Shown here one piece after another: positions 12,801 to 27,800 of a DNA stretch of 64,000 bases. The translations under genes were made by a program, and so were the position numbers. This DNA is from Mixophyes australis (Eukaryota > Chordata > Amphibia > Anura > Limnodynastidae). How positions within the stretch are numbered: position 1 is the first letter of the stretch; the number at the start of each line of letters is the position of its first letter. The stretch covers positions 110,285,525 through 110,349,524 of the forward strand of contig JAVHZZ010000010.1 of NCBI GenBank assembly GCA_036250195.1, given 5' to 3'. Under the pieces are notes generated by a model. The model was not told the origin of the DNA. It did no database searches and saw nothing but the letters and a program-made list of their open reading frames with translations.

Positions 12801-15800
12801 ACAGTTCCCACATGCAGAGCATGAAAAAGGCTTCTCCACTGTGTAAGTGCTCTGACGTCTAAGAAGATTTGATTTCCATGCAAAACAATTCCCACACTCA
12901 AAACTTGGAAGTGGCTTCACACCTGTGTGAATTCTCAGATCACATACAAAACAATAATGTAATTATAAAGTAAACGAATAACTCTTAACAGTATATTCAT
13001 CAATACAAATATCAATCTAATTTTTTTTTTACATTAAATACATTAATCAAGATGTCCTTAAAGCGTACGGTACTTAGAATGTGTTTACTTAGTTTATCTT
13101 CCTGGCATATACATTTTCTTTGCTATCTAGTTTTAAATACAAATACTATGTGGTGTCAGTCATCACTATTAGTCGGAATTACACCTGAAGTCGGTGCAAA
13201 TTGAGTTCTTTGGCTGTAAGGTCCATGTCTGAGCAGCAGTTGGTGCATTTCACGCAAGAAATGCGAAGAGACTGAACACAAGTCAGGCTGATAACGTGCG
13301 ACACGATCATAACAGTATAAAAGAGAAACGCATTTTGTGTTATGTCTGCACATCGGGAATGATCCCACCTGGTGTGTCTTATTTATTCCTCATCCATATA
13401 GTTTTATAATATGAATCAAGAGAATGTCCAGTTCTTCTGTAACCACTGCTCAGACTTGGCATTGAAAATCAAATTGACATAAAAGTACCTACAAAATATA
13501 TTAATGAAACCATGAAATTCTTTGTCGTGCTGCATGAATCAATATATATATATATATATCTAGTTATTTATTGTTATGTTTATTTGTTATATGATGTTTT
13601 GAACCTTTGTGTTGTTTATTTTAGTTTTATGTTGCACATTCCTCGCTGGAGAGCGTTGTATTTAATGTGTCCTATCAGATTCTAGTTCTTGTGTTGCAAC
13701 TTCATAACCAAGCAAAGATCGAAGTGTAATATGTAGAAATAAAACTCTACACTGATAATATGAGGCCTTCATAACACCCATGGCGGTTCTCAAAACTCTT
13801 CATAATACCCATGGCGGTTCTCAAAACTCTTCATAACACCCGTGGCGGTTCTCTAACCTCTTCATAACACCCGTAGCGGTCCTCTATCCACTTCATAACA
13901 CCCATGGCGGTTCTCAAAACTCTTCATAACACCCATGGCGGTTCTCAAAACTCTTCATAACACCCATGGCGGTTCTCAAAACTCTTCATAACACCCGTAG
14001 CGGTCCTCTATCCACTTCATAACACCCATGGCGGTTCTCAAAACTCTTCATAACACCCATGGCGGTTCTCAAAACTCTTCATAACACCCATGGCGGTTCT
14101 CAAAACTCTTCATAACACCCGTAGCGGTCCTCTATCCACTTCATAACACCCATGGTAATCCTTTGCGGTCCTCTAACCTCTTCATAACACCCATGGCAGT
14201 CATCTGACCTCTTCATAGCACCCATGACGGTCCTCTGACCTCTTTATAACACCCATGCCGGTCCTCTGACCTCTTCATAGCACCCATGACGGTCCTCTGA
14301 CCTCTTTATAGCACCCATGCCGGTCTTCTGACCTCTTCATAACACCACACAACCCTTCCCAGACTCACAGTCATCTCTATCAGCCTTTGGGGGACATCTG
14401 TACATCACACCTTGACGAGCCGTCTATAGTAATGCTGAAATTACCACAAATCATAATTACAATACTTTCTGAGCTTATTCCCTAAGAAGACGGAATACTA
14501 TGGGTGTAGATAAGTAGAACAATATTTTAAACCTTACATCTCACTAACATATTTAAACCAAAAGAGAAATGTGAGGAAAATAGAGGGGATGGATTTTACA
14601 TTCTAGACGACGTCGACAACTTTCAGGACTAAAGTAAAATGTTCTTTGCAATGTTTGTTTTTCTCCTTTTTTCTCAAGGGCTTACATTATTATGAAAAAT
14701 GGTAACATCCTTGTTTAGAGTTACCAAGTGATTAAAGTGACATCAAGCAGCCGCGGTTCACTTATTGCTACATTTTTTAATCTTTTATTAATAAAGTGAT
14801 AGAATATTGGTCCTTTAAGTGGTGTTGGGGAGTCTTGGGTGGTATTCACACCTATTGCTAAATTACCGGAATGTCCAAAAACTGTTTTAAGAATTAAATA
14901 TCAAGCTTAGGATAATAATGAGAAGTGCTTGCGTTATATACACGGAGGCTAGTGACAATCTTACTGCAACATAACGACTCGTTTACCAGGTAAAGACCTT
15001 ACAACAACGACATAATACACTTATTCATGTCTTTACGTTTGTGAGATTAACCAGATCCAACATGATGGATTTCCACCCTCTCGCCCAATTAAGTCCCTCG
15101 ATTTACCATTTTCAATGATCAACTCTAAATTAATTGCGATTACTAACCAGATGAGCAGAATTAGACAATGACATTATTGACAACATAAAATGCCTGTTAC
15201 AGTGGAATGATGTAACAGACTCTACAAATAAATACAATAATAACAAGGAGAGATACATAACCAGTAATGAAGGTCCTTTCTCCTAGTACCGGGTTGGATG
15301 CCGTCTCATGTTCAATGTCGACTGAAACATAGATTTACATATTAACTGTAACCAAATAATCTCACTCCACAAATGTGAGGACTGCATACAGAAAGGACTA
15401 TCATCATATCTCCTGATCGCTGTATGATATAGAAACGCTAGACAGCCACTAATCCAGCCGTGCTTATAAATACAATGACTTTACAGACTAATAGTCAGGG
15501 CTCCTCGTGCTTCCAAACTATTGATATTTTACCTATACTCACTGCTGTACTTGTATTTCAGTGTCTATTTAGTAATATGAGATTCCAATTCATAGGCAAA
15601 CCAAGGGGGGGGGGGGCTTTCCTAGTGCCTGGAAACCCCCTCTAAACCTAGGGCACTGTATAATTGAGGTGGCTGGACCCTGCTCCCGCTTCACACAGCT
15701 CTGCTTGAAAAGGGAGAGCTGCGTGCACCTAACAGTAGTGCACGCAGCATTGCCCATGTATATTATGGGGATAGGAAGAGTTAGAGAGCAGCCAAGCACT

Positions 15801-18800
15801 GTCTAATATTATAGCCACGCCCCCATGCATGCTGGTCACGCCCACTGGCGGGGTGGTGCGGAAACCCCCCTCTACAAATCCTGCGTTTGCCCCTGCAATT
15901 GTATTAAATACACTGTAATGGTCACTGCAAAACTTCCAAAAATACTGATCTACAGCACAAATGCCGATGAGTGAGGTCCCTTAACTATTTTGCATGTTTG
16001 GGTCCATTTTTAATTGTAACTAAATGATGGAGGCATCGATAAGCCCTTGGTTCAAACTATTAATGGTAGCTAGTGGGGATTTCTATCGTGCCCATCTGCC
16101 AAAAGATATCTGCTGGATGATAAATATAAAGGAATAATATAAATGAGGGAATTTAGACTGTAAGCTCCTATGGGCCAGGGACTGATGGGAATGACAAACA
16201 TTCTCTGTACAACGCTGTGGAATTGGTGGCGCTATATAAAAATGATGATGATTGAGTTCAGAGATATCAGACTATACTCAGATTGAGATGTTTCGTACAC
16301 AGCACCAAATGTAATACAAACTAAAGATAAGTAAATGTGATTAAAAAAATGGCAATGTGCACATGTGGCGATCGTAATGGGCCCTTAGTCTCATATCGTG
16401 TAGAAGAATGAGGCTCCAACAGGCTGTAGTTTAGGAGAAAAATAGAAGCCTTGTGATTAATTAAGAAGGTGATTAAGTAAAGGGGTGGTCCTAAATAGAA
16501 AGTAGGTGGTGACTGTGCACTTCCATCCATGGCGCAGTTCCGCTGGTGGTCACGGGAGGTGACCGCACACTCGTGTCTCCACGAGGCGCCCAATAGACAC
16601 CTTGTATCACTAATCATAGGATACGTTACTGTTACCACAACATGGAATCTTAGGGTATAGCGCAGTTAAACATATACAAAGCTCTACAGGTAACAGCAAT
16701 AAACCAACTGATGTTTCCTTTGTCTGCTGACATCACAATAGACTTCCACATTTTGACCTTAGTAATCTTCACCCCCTCAGACCCCCGGAAATATAACACA
16801 AGCACACAGCTTCCAGTGCACGCTCGGTTATCTCTGCGAGTGTAATCCAGGATACAAAGTATCAACACAGAGTGTTTTAGTAACAACAGCTTCAATCACT
16901 ACAATAGAAACTGCAGAAAACTAATTCATCTTCACTTCTAATTGGCAAACAAATAAGCCCACAGGTGCTGGTTAGTTATACAGCAATGTATATACAGCTA
17001 ACCGCAGCCCGAGGGACTTCCTGACGACCATTGTGGTTGAAGGATATTAAAAAATGCGAGCGGCAGATGTTTATATCTGGTTGTCTCATATTCCTAAGCA
17101 TCCTTCTATCAATAAGTCGCTCCCAGGTACAATATTAAAGAACAGAGAAGCATCTCATCCTCTGTACATATTTACTTGTGCAGCTATCACTCTATTTTCT
17201 CTGCTGATAATCTTAACCCCTTAGGTGCAGCTACAATTCTTTGTCGTATATAGGATTGGTCCATGTTATTCTTGTTTAACAAATGTTCTTCTGGAGCGAC
17301 CAGTTACACGTTGATCTTTATTGTCTCTATGGAATATATATTCCATCTATTCAGGATAGAGGAGGTTTTATCGCAGGGTGTTAGATCTATTTTTCTGGTC
17401 GACAGATCGACCGCTGTAAACGGACAGAAAACGCAACGTTCTGAGAGCATCATGTGAAGGAGGAAACGCCCTTGTATGTGTCTGCATGTTGTATGTAAAC
17501 ATGCATGTGTGAGGTCAGCGCTCCTATTGTATTCATTCTTCAATACTGGTTACACATGGACGGGCGATGCGGTGGGTGTGGCCAGACTGTGGCGGCTCCT
17601 GTCGCAGCGTTGCGGGAAGAAGGGAAACGCTCTGGTACAAAGGAAAGACTTAACATAGGTCACACATCCAATCACGGGCCGGGAAGGGGCCCCATAGCAA
17701 AACTTGGGTAGGTGCCCAGAGATGCCGCTGTAGCCTGCGGGGCCCCGCTCTGCTCTGAAAAGAGCTGAAAGTATCCTGAGCCAGGGCCATAACTAGGGCT
17801 GTGCGACAAGGGCGACCGCCCAGGGCATAACGCTGAAGGGCGGCGCAATTTACGAATATTTTAGGTTCATTTGGTTAAAATTGAGGGCTAAGGGGAGCGG
17901 CATTTGTCTTTCTCGCCCCAGGCGCTAGAATTCTAAGTTATGTTCTGTCCTGAGCATTAGCGACCCAGGACAGGGGAGGTCTGCTCTATCCAGAGCAGAG
18001 GGGTGGTCTGGTGGAGTTGCTGTGTAGGGGCCTGGGAGGGGGAGAATTGCCAGGGCCCCCCTTTCGTCCAGGCCCCAGAGGGGCCACATCCCTGTGCCCA
18101 CGGTAATTTCACCATTGGATCCAACATGTCACCATTTCTGTTGCTTATAAAACTGGGGAAAGTACAAAGGTTTTGTAATAATAAAATATTATTCCCATCA
18201 GCTCCCTGTAGTATTAAGGATTTAATTCGCAGGTTTCCAAAAATACAGTTATCTTCTTCCTTAAAGCTTTCATTATACCATTATATATAATATTCTAACA
18301 CAAGTTTCCATCTGTCCGGATATAGGATGAATGAATCCCGGCTCAGATCTTCTACAGATACACAACGTACAAAGCTCCAGAATGATTTCTAGGTTTAATA
18401 AAATAACCCAGACCAACACCAGGCTTATTACAGTCCTGAGCATTAGTGAGATTACGGCTGCAGCTGATTGGCTTATTACAGTCCTGAGCATTAATTAGAT
18501 CAGGGCTGCAGCTGATTGGCTAATTTTTGTCCTGAGCATTAATTAGATCACAACTGCAGCTGATTGGCTAGTTACAGTTCTGAGCATTAATTAGATCAGG
18601 GCTGCAGCTTATTGGCTAATTACAGTCTAACTAGCTCTTAACCAGTGCAGAGTTCAAGTCTTTCTGGGAATGGACGGATTTGAAAATCCCGCCCCCCAAT
18701 GTATCATTATAATTTTGCTCTGCAAAATAACATTGTGTTTCTAGAATGACGACCTGTTTCCTGTTCCCCATCACTGCGCCCAGCGCCTCCCCCTCCTCTT

Positions 18801-21800
18801 ATACAAACTTCTGCAATTGCCACCCTGACTCTACACGAGGGCGTGGCCACGTAGGGGTGTGTCCCACCCCCCGGCATTGGAGGGGCTCCTATCAGAGGTC
18901 AGAGGAAGATCTAGGAGGGCAAGAGGTAGAGTTCTCTCTGCCAGTTCCACACTTATGGATGGCAGACTTGAGACTTAATATTTTAATTTTTGTCATGACG
19001 ATGCAGGAAATCATCTGATCCCAGTCACGCCAGACGGTCACGAGGAAATTAATCCTTACCCCAATATATGCCCAACGTCCAACCAACCACACCCCTGATT
19101 TCCATAGCCACACCCACATCTGATAGGCCACACCTTATTCAGGGTCCAGCATTCTGAATTGTTCCACCCAGTGTGCTTTACATTGTGGCGGTAAATTGAG
19201 TCAGCGATACAGGAAATTGTGTCGTAGTTTATGATCAGTCATCTACACACAACAGAGGCAGACTTGTCCATTTATCAGATCACTAGTTGGTGGTGCCTCG
19301 TACCTCATGCCTCTGTGATGTCACTGTTCCCTAGTTAATTGATAGGCTCCATTCCTATGAGTATTAGTACAATGGCTGCCACAACGTGTGTAGACGACGG
19401 CCGCACTGAGCAAGTACAAGGATCCCCCCACTTCCAAATAATAACAAACATGAATTTTGCTAACACAATGTGCAATGATATCAGCGCCCCCCCGCTCGGG
19501 GCTGTCTGGTCCGGGCGCTCGTTTTATCTCATACAAAGGTTGGGGGAGGGCAGAGTCTGATGTCTGAAGATGCCGGGGAGGGGGGGGGGGGGGAGCATTT
19601 GTGTTACAGAGAATCATTCTACAAAATACAGATCATTTCTAGCCAGGGAAATGTATTTTAGGAGAGAGTTCATGGCACAATTAGATAATATAACATCCAA
19701 TGCTCCCAAATCTGATTTACTAGGCTCAGCCTCTCAACGAGCCTTTCTAATTAATTGGCCGTGGAAATGTACTGGATTTGGTAAATTACACTTCTGTCCG
19801 AGCTCTCTGAAGATTCATTAAATCAGCGCAGTGAGAACAGTCATTCCCCGTTCTGACAGAGCCTTTTATTACGAACAATTTGATTCTGTGCATTAGCAGC
19901 AGGAAATGACATGTAATATAGATACATCTATAGATGATGAGGGATTGTACGCTGGATGCTGCGCCATGGCTAATGTTGGCGATGCTGCAGTTACTGAGGC
20001 CAGGATACACTTCACATTCAGGGCCTAATTCATCAAGGTATGTATCTGCGTATCATCCACAAAATCACTATGTGCGTGTCCAGAACCGGAAGATACGTCC
20101 GTGAACACAGCCGTCTGCTCCGTCTTCATACGCAAAGGACATTTATTACAGCCTACAATTCTGAGAATAAAGGGGAAAGCTCAATTTGCTGTAGTCAATG
20201 TACAGTAAGGGCGTGCCAAACTCAAGCAGCCACATCCGAATCCAGCTCTAAGTGTCTCAGTTATCCGTGTTTCTTGCTCCAGCTACAGGGCTTGTCTAAG
20301 TCCTGATCAGTAATGATGACAGTCTTGTGTGCATGCTATAACATGTGTTTGTAATCAGGAGCTACTGTTACAATGTATTTTATGTTCAGGAGACATTAAG
20401 ATAATCCTAATAAATATACAGTGGTGTTGTCCAAAGCTCCAGCGTTTCTCGCCAGACATCAAGAACTTGATCTTTGCTGTCCTCCGACTCATCGTCCCCC
20501 CAGAGCCTCGAACCTTCCTCTTGTTGGGCTCATAGTTTCAGCTCCCACCTGTTCTCTGACTGGAAGTAACCTACCAGTGATCCCCTCCAACCATCATAGG
20601 CCGGGTCTGGAACCCCCAACCTGTGGAATTCATGACTGATATTCTCAAGAACTCCTAAGATTTCTCCGACAAGGTTCGGGGTCCTTGTGATCCCTTTTAC
20701 ACTCTTGTTCCCCTTTTACTTAAATTCAAATTTGTCATTCTTTTTCTTCCTCTTTTCTTTCCCTTTCTCTTTAATAATCTTTAACGCTCCTTCCCCTCCT
20801 CTTCTCCCTGATCATCCTCCTTCTTATACCTAAAAACTGGTCGTATGTTTAATTTTGATTGATTACGTTTAGAAGTCGCACTCCTGTAGATGTGTTTGTA
20901 AATCAGATCTCTTGATGTTGTATTACTGTTATGGAGAGACCGAGAGACCATCAGCATTGGAGAGGCTGAGAGACCATCGGCATTGGAGAGACCGAGAGAC
21001 CATCAGCATTGGAGAGACCAAGAGACCATCGGCATAGGAGAGACTAAATGACCATCAGCCTAGGAGAGACTGAGAGACCATCATCATTGGTGAGGCTGAG
21101 AGACCATCTTCATTGGTGAGGCTGAGAGACCATCGGCATTGGAGAGACCGAGAGACCATCGGCATAGGAGAGACCGAGAGACCATCGGCATAGGAGAGAC
21201 CATCGGCATAGGAGAGACCGAGAGACCATCGGCATAGGAGAGACCGAGAGACCATCGGCATAGGAGAGACCGAGAGACCATCGTCATAGGAGAGACCGAG
21301 AGACCATCGGCATAGGAGAGACCGAGAGACCATCGGCATTGGAGAGACCGAGAGACCATCGGCTTTGGAGAGACTGAGAGACCATCGTCATTGGAGAGAC
21401 TAAATGACCATCAGCCTAGAAGAGACTGAGAGACCATCATCATTGGTGAGGCTGAGAGACCATCGGCATTGAAGAGACTGAGAGACCATCGGCATTGGAG
21501 AGACTGAGAGACCTTCAGCATTGGAGAGACTGGAAGACCTTCAGCATTGGAGAGACTGAGAGACCTTCAGCATTGGAGAGGCTGAGAGACCATCGGCATT
21601 GGTGAGACTGGGAGACCATCGGCATTGAAGAGACTGAGAGACCATCGGCATTGGAGAGACTGAGAGACCTTCAGCATTGGAGAGAATGAGAGACCATCGG
21701 CATTGGAGAGACTGAGAGACCATCGGCATTGGAGAGACTGAGAGACCTTCAGCATTGGAGAGACTGGGAGACCTTCAGCATTGGAGAGACTGAGAGACCT

Positions 21801-24800
21801 TCAGCATTGGAGAGGCTGAGAGACCATCGGCATTGGTGAGACTGGGAGACCATCGGCATTGAAGAGACTGAGAGACCATCGGCATTGGAGAGACTGAGAG
21901 ACCTTCAGCATTGGAGAGAATGAGAGACCATCGGCATTGGAGAGACTGAGAGACCATCGGCATTGGAGAGACTGAGAGACCTTCAGCATTGGAGAGACTG
22001 CAAGACATTTAGCATTGGAGAGGCTGAGAGACCATCGGCATTGGAGAGACTGCGAGACCTTTAGCATTGGAGAAGCTGAGAGACCATCGGCATTGGAAAG
22101 ACCAAGAGACCATCGGCATTGGAGAGACCGAGAGACCTTCAGCATTGGAGAGACTGAGAGACCTTTAGCATTGGAGAGGCTGAGAGACCATCGGCATTGG
22201 AGAGACTGAGAGACCTTCGGCATTGGAGAGACTGAGAGAACATTGGTATTGAAGAGACTGAGAGACCATCCGCATTGGAGAGACTGAGAGACCATCGGCA
22301 TTGGAGAGACTGAGAGACCTTCAGCATTGGAGAGGCTGAGAGACCATCGGCATTGGAGAGACTGAGAGACTTTCAGCATTGGAGAGACTGCGAGACCTTC
22401 AGCATTGGAGAGGCTGAGAGACCATCGGCATTGGAGAGACTGAGAGACCTTCAGCATTGGAGAGACTGAGAGACCATTGGCATTGGAGAGACTGAGAGAC
22501 CATCGGCATTGGAGATACTGAGAGACCTTCAGCAATGGAGAGACTGAGAGACCATCGGCATTGGAGAGACTGAGAGACCATCGGCATTGGAGAGACTGAG
22601 AGACCATCGGCATTGGAGAGACTGAGAGACCATCAGCATTGGTGAGGCTGAGAGACCTTCAGCATATGGTTTATAAGAACGAGAGGTGTCACTGTCTTGA
22701 ACAGTGAAGAGAGGAAGGAGACGGAGGACAGTTCGGTATATTATGTGTCTCGAGCTTTCCAAAGTGTGAATATTTTTATGTAGTGAAAAATTTTTCGCTG
22801 CTAGTTTACATACCCATGGAGTATGACAGTCAGGGCGTGGCGCAATCATTATCTGCGGGGTGGAATGAGGTACGTGCACAATGCGGATTGGGGACATTAT
22901 CAGGGTGGACTGTGGGTTTCATGTTTTAAGGTATATGGGGGTTGGATTTTGGGTGTGCTGTTTTTTTCCAATTGTCCATTTTGCAGTATTGGGAAGCATA
23001 AGGTTTCCTATTCCAATGATCTTAGATTCTGTAAGAATATTTGCATACTGTATATACACTATATGGACAAAAGTATTTGGCCACACCTGGTAATTATTGA
23101 ATTGAGGTGTTTCAATCAGACCCGTTGCCAGAGGTGTATAAAATCAAGCACCTAGCTATGCAGTCTCGCAAACATTTGTATACAAAATGGGTCATTCTGA
23201 AGAGCTCAGTGACTTCAATGGTACTGTGATAGGATGTCACCTTTACAATAAGAGGGTTTGTAAATTTCATCCCTGCTGGATATTCCACGGTCAACTGTAA
23301 GTGATAGTATTAGAAAGTGGAAGCGTTTAGGAACAACAGCAAATCAGCCATGAAGCGGAAGACCACGGAAAATCACAGAGCGGGGTCACATGGTGCGTAG
23401 AAGTCGCCAACACTCTGCTGATCCATAGCTGAAGAGTTCTGAACTTCCACTGGCATTAATGTAAGCACAAAAACTGTGCGGCAGGAGCTTAATGTAATGG
23501 GTTTCCATGGCCGAGCAGCTGCATGTAGCCTCACATCACCAAGACCAATGCCAAGCGTCGGATGGAGTGGTGTAAAGCACACAGACACTGGACTGTGGAG
23601 CAGTGGAAACATGTTCTGTGGAGTGACGAATCACACTTCTCTGTTTGGCAGTCAGATGGGTGAGTCTGAGTTTGGCGGATGCCGGGAGAACGTTACCTGC
23701 CTGACTGCATTATACCAACTGTAAAGTTTGGTGGAGGAGGGATAATGGTATGGGGTTGTTTTTTAGGGTTTGGGCTAGGCCCCTTATATCCAGTGAAGGA
23801 CAATCTTAATGCTTCAGCATACCAAGTCATTTTGGACAATGCTATGCTTCCAACTTGACTGGCCCATACAGAGCCCGGACCTCAACCCCATTGAACACCT
23901 TTGGCATGAACTGGAACAGAGATTGCGAGCCAGGTCTTCTCCTCCAACATCAGTGCCTGACCTCATAAATGCTCTACTGAATAAATGGGCACAAATTCCC
24001 ACAGAACATCTTGTGGAGCCTTCCAAGAAGAGTGGAAGCTGTTATCACTGCAAAAGGGGGACCAGCTCCATATTACAGTATATGTATTTGAATACAATGT
24101 CATTACAGTCCCTGTTGGAGTAATGGTTAAGCGTCCAAATACTTTTGTCCATATAGTGTGTGTGAATTTGACAACATAATATTTAATTTTCAAATAATGT
24201 AGGTTTTAGGCTTTATTATGTTTTAAAAGGAAATATCTCTTCCAGTATTTACTCATTTATCAGATTGAATCATCTCTGGGAGAAATCTCTGAGCTGTCGC
24301 GTAGGATGAGGCAGTTTAACACCTCACCCAAGTGACTGTGAACTAATAATATATATAATAATATATCGGACCAACACAACAAAGTCATTTGCTAATTGCC
24401 GAAATATCCACAATAGACTGAACTGGACACAGAACTCTCAGTAAATCCACAATGTCAGGTAGGTGATCGCTCGTTGCCGGGCAGCGCGGTTCGTCCGTTG
24501 TGCGGTTTATTCTTGTATATTGGTCCGTTAGTCCAGTCTGGGGTGTTAATTGCTCTGACGCATCCAGCGGCCTCAGGAACATACTGACGGTGATACCAGA
24601 CTTAACCCCAATTGTTATTTATTAAACTCAACCATCATAAATCTTCATATCCTCAGAGCATTTGAATATATAATGAAAACATCAGTTCTAGAATTACTTT
24701 CTTTTGTACCTTTTCATATCGCTCCTATTCTCATATGCAAATAATAGCGAAGGGAGCACTTAATTCTAGCGGCACTTTATGCAAATGAGAGTGTAGGGAG

Positions 24801-27800
24801 GAGCCGCTGTAAGATGAGTCCGACTGACGGAGCGACGACAGAGGACTGAAAATACAACAATTAAAATTTCCTTCTGTAACATAGTGATCAGACTGGAACA
24901 TCCAAAACAGGACATAGTCACTGAGGAGAGAGGCACTGAGGAGAGAGGCACCGAAGACAGAGGCACTGAGGACAGAGGCACTGAGGACAGTGTAAGGGGA
25001 ACATAATGTGCTATAGTCAGGCGGCTGCCATGGATTGGTAAAGATGTTATTAATGTCTCCTGGAAATGTTCATGTATCTCAGGCAGAGTCATAGTGATTA
25101 GATTTGTGTGTTGTGAGATTTCTTGATAGACTTCGATGGGTCGGGACATGTTCTGTATTTACATTATATTATGACACCCACCATCGCCCATAACATCATC
25201 TGCATGTAGACTATGCCATGCACCATCAGATTAATCTCAGACATGACTTAAAAGACAGGTAGCCAATCAGTATCATCATCAGTTATTTATATAGCGCCAC
25301 TAATTCTGCAGCTCTGTACAGAGAACTCACTCACATCAATCCCTGCCCCATTGGAGCTTACAATCTAAATCCCCTAACATACACACACAGACCGAGAGAG
25401 AGAGTCTATGGTCAATTTGATAGCAGCCAATTAACCTACCAGTATGTTTTTGGAGTGTGGCAGGAAACCGGAGCACCCGGAGGAAACCCACGCAAACACG
25501 GGGAGAACATACAAACTCCACACAGATAAGACAATGGTCGAGAACTGAACTCATGACCCCAGTGCTGTGAGGCAGAAGTGCTAACCACTGATCCACCGCG
25601 CTGCCCAACAGTAGCGATCTCTCATCCGTCACTGATGATTGGCTGCCCGTCTATTAAGTAGGTGGGTGTACTGGACATTAACCCCTCGGGAGACGTCCAC
25701 TTCCTCTCTGTGGGGCTTTCTCCCTATGGATTACATTGAAAAGCAGAAGACGGTAGGTTGGTAGGTAAGTACTTATTACACCGCAGTACAGGAGAGAATC
25801 GGTGGCAGATTTAAAACAAAAAAGGAGACACTAATTATATCTTATTTAATACAAAGGGGATTAGATTTATATTATTTCCCTGGTTCCAACTGACTGGTTA
25901 GTACCATGAAGGGCCCAATAATACTTAGAATTTGGTCGAGATGCAGGGGCCCCCCCAGAGGGCGGAGCTCGACGCTGCGTAGCGCGATCCGTTAGTGGAG
26001 GGGAGGGGGGTGACTTTGTTTTACGTTTTATTTCTTTGTTAGTTTCTTTCCATTATTAAGAGGCCCCGTACCTCGCGCCTCTCACCACTAAGCACATTGA
26101 GAAATGTACAGATTTCTATTTTTTCAAAGAAAATTTCGAAATGTGATTTTCTAAGTGATGCTTTGTACAGTAGACGGTCGGTTTTGGCCTTAATAAATCT
26201 GGCGAATTGAAATTGCAAACAAAACTGCACTTTTGTAAAGTTACCTCCAAGGACTTTTCTACTTTGAAGATGTCACAGAGTTTAAACACTTTGGATCTTC
26301 AGGCGGGAAACAAGCGTCAGCGTAACTTGTGGATGAAAAGTCGCACATAAGTGTAGGTGTATATACGCGGTATACGAGGTGAAGATGCCTCCAGGTCTGA
26401 ATAAACAGTTACATCCGCCAGCCAACAGACACACCCTTAGATACGCTCCCTCGGATACACCCCCTCACACGCACAGCCTCAGACACACCCCTTAGACACG
26501 CCCACTCAGACACACCCTTAGATACGCCCCCCTCACACGCACAGCCTCAGACACACCCCTTAGACACGCCCACTCAGACACACCCTTAGATACGCCCCCC
26601 TCAGACACACACCCTCAGACAACCCCCATCAGACACACCCCACAGACACACCCCCTCAGACACGCCCACTCAGACACACCCTTAGATACGCTCCCTCGGA
26701 TACACCCCCTCACACGCACAGCCTCAGACACACCCCTTAGACACGCCCACTCAGACACACCCTTAGATACGCCCCCCTCAGACACACACCCTCAGACAAC
26801 CCCCATCAGACACACCCCACAGACACACCCCTCAGACATGCCCACTCAGACACACCCTTAGATACGCTCCCTCGGATACACCCCCTCACACACCCCTTAG
26901 ACACGCCCACTCAGACACACCCTTAGATACGCCCCCCTCAGACACACACCCTCAGACAACCCCCATCAGACACACCCCACAGACACACCCCCTCAGACAC
27001 GCCCACTCAGACACACCCTTAGATACGCTCCCTCGGATACACCCCCTCACACGCACAGCCTCAGACACACCCCTTAGACACGCCCACTCAGACACACCCT
27101 TAGATACGCCCCCCTCAGACACACACCCTCAGACAACCCCCATCAGACACACCCCACAGACACACCCCTCAGACATGCCCACTCAGACACACCCTTAGAT
27201 ACGCTCCCTCGGATACACCCCCTCACACACCCCTTAGACACGCCCACTCAGACACACCCTTAGATACGCCCCCCTCAGACACACACCCTCAGACAACCCC
27301 CATCAGACACACCCCACAGACACACCCCCTCAGACACGCCCACTCAGACACACCCTTAGATACGCTCCCTCGGATACACCCCCTCACACGCACAGCCTCA
27401 GACACACCCCTTAGACACGCCCACTCAGACACACCCTTAGATACGCCCCCCTCAGACACACACCCTCAGACAACCCCCATCAGACACACCCCACAGACAC
27501 ACCCCTCAGACATGCCCACTCAGACACACCCTTAGATACGCTCCCTCGGATACACCCCCTCACACACCCCTTAGACACGCCCACTCAGACACACCCTTAG
27601 ATACGCCCCCCTCAGACACACACCCTCAGACAACCCCCATCAGACACACCCCACAGACACACCCCTCAGACATGCCCACTCAGATACACCCTTAGATACG
27701 CTCCCTCGGATACACCCCCTCACACACCCCTTAGACACGCCCACTCAGACACACCCTTAGATACGCCCCCCTCAGACACACACCCTCAGACAACCCCCAT

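Noticed and set aside
12726..12965. Functional zinc-finger gene on the minus strand
   Set aside because: Only about two fingers, altered linkers and histidines, no splice sites or further exons nearby.
20933..22665. Minus-strand ORF of 270 codons and overlapping ones in the 26-bp array
   Set aside because: Three units make 78 bp, so all open frames cycle together; pure repeat translation with many overlapping alternatives.
23055..24160. Active transposase gene
   Set aside because: Multiple stops and frameshifts plus loss of the segment with the second catalytic Asp.
25560..25607. tRNA gene on the minus strand
   Set aside because: The A- and B-box-like words are joined to a SINE body and no cloverleaf forms; it is a SINE head.
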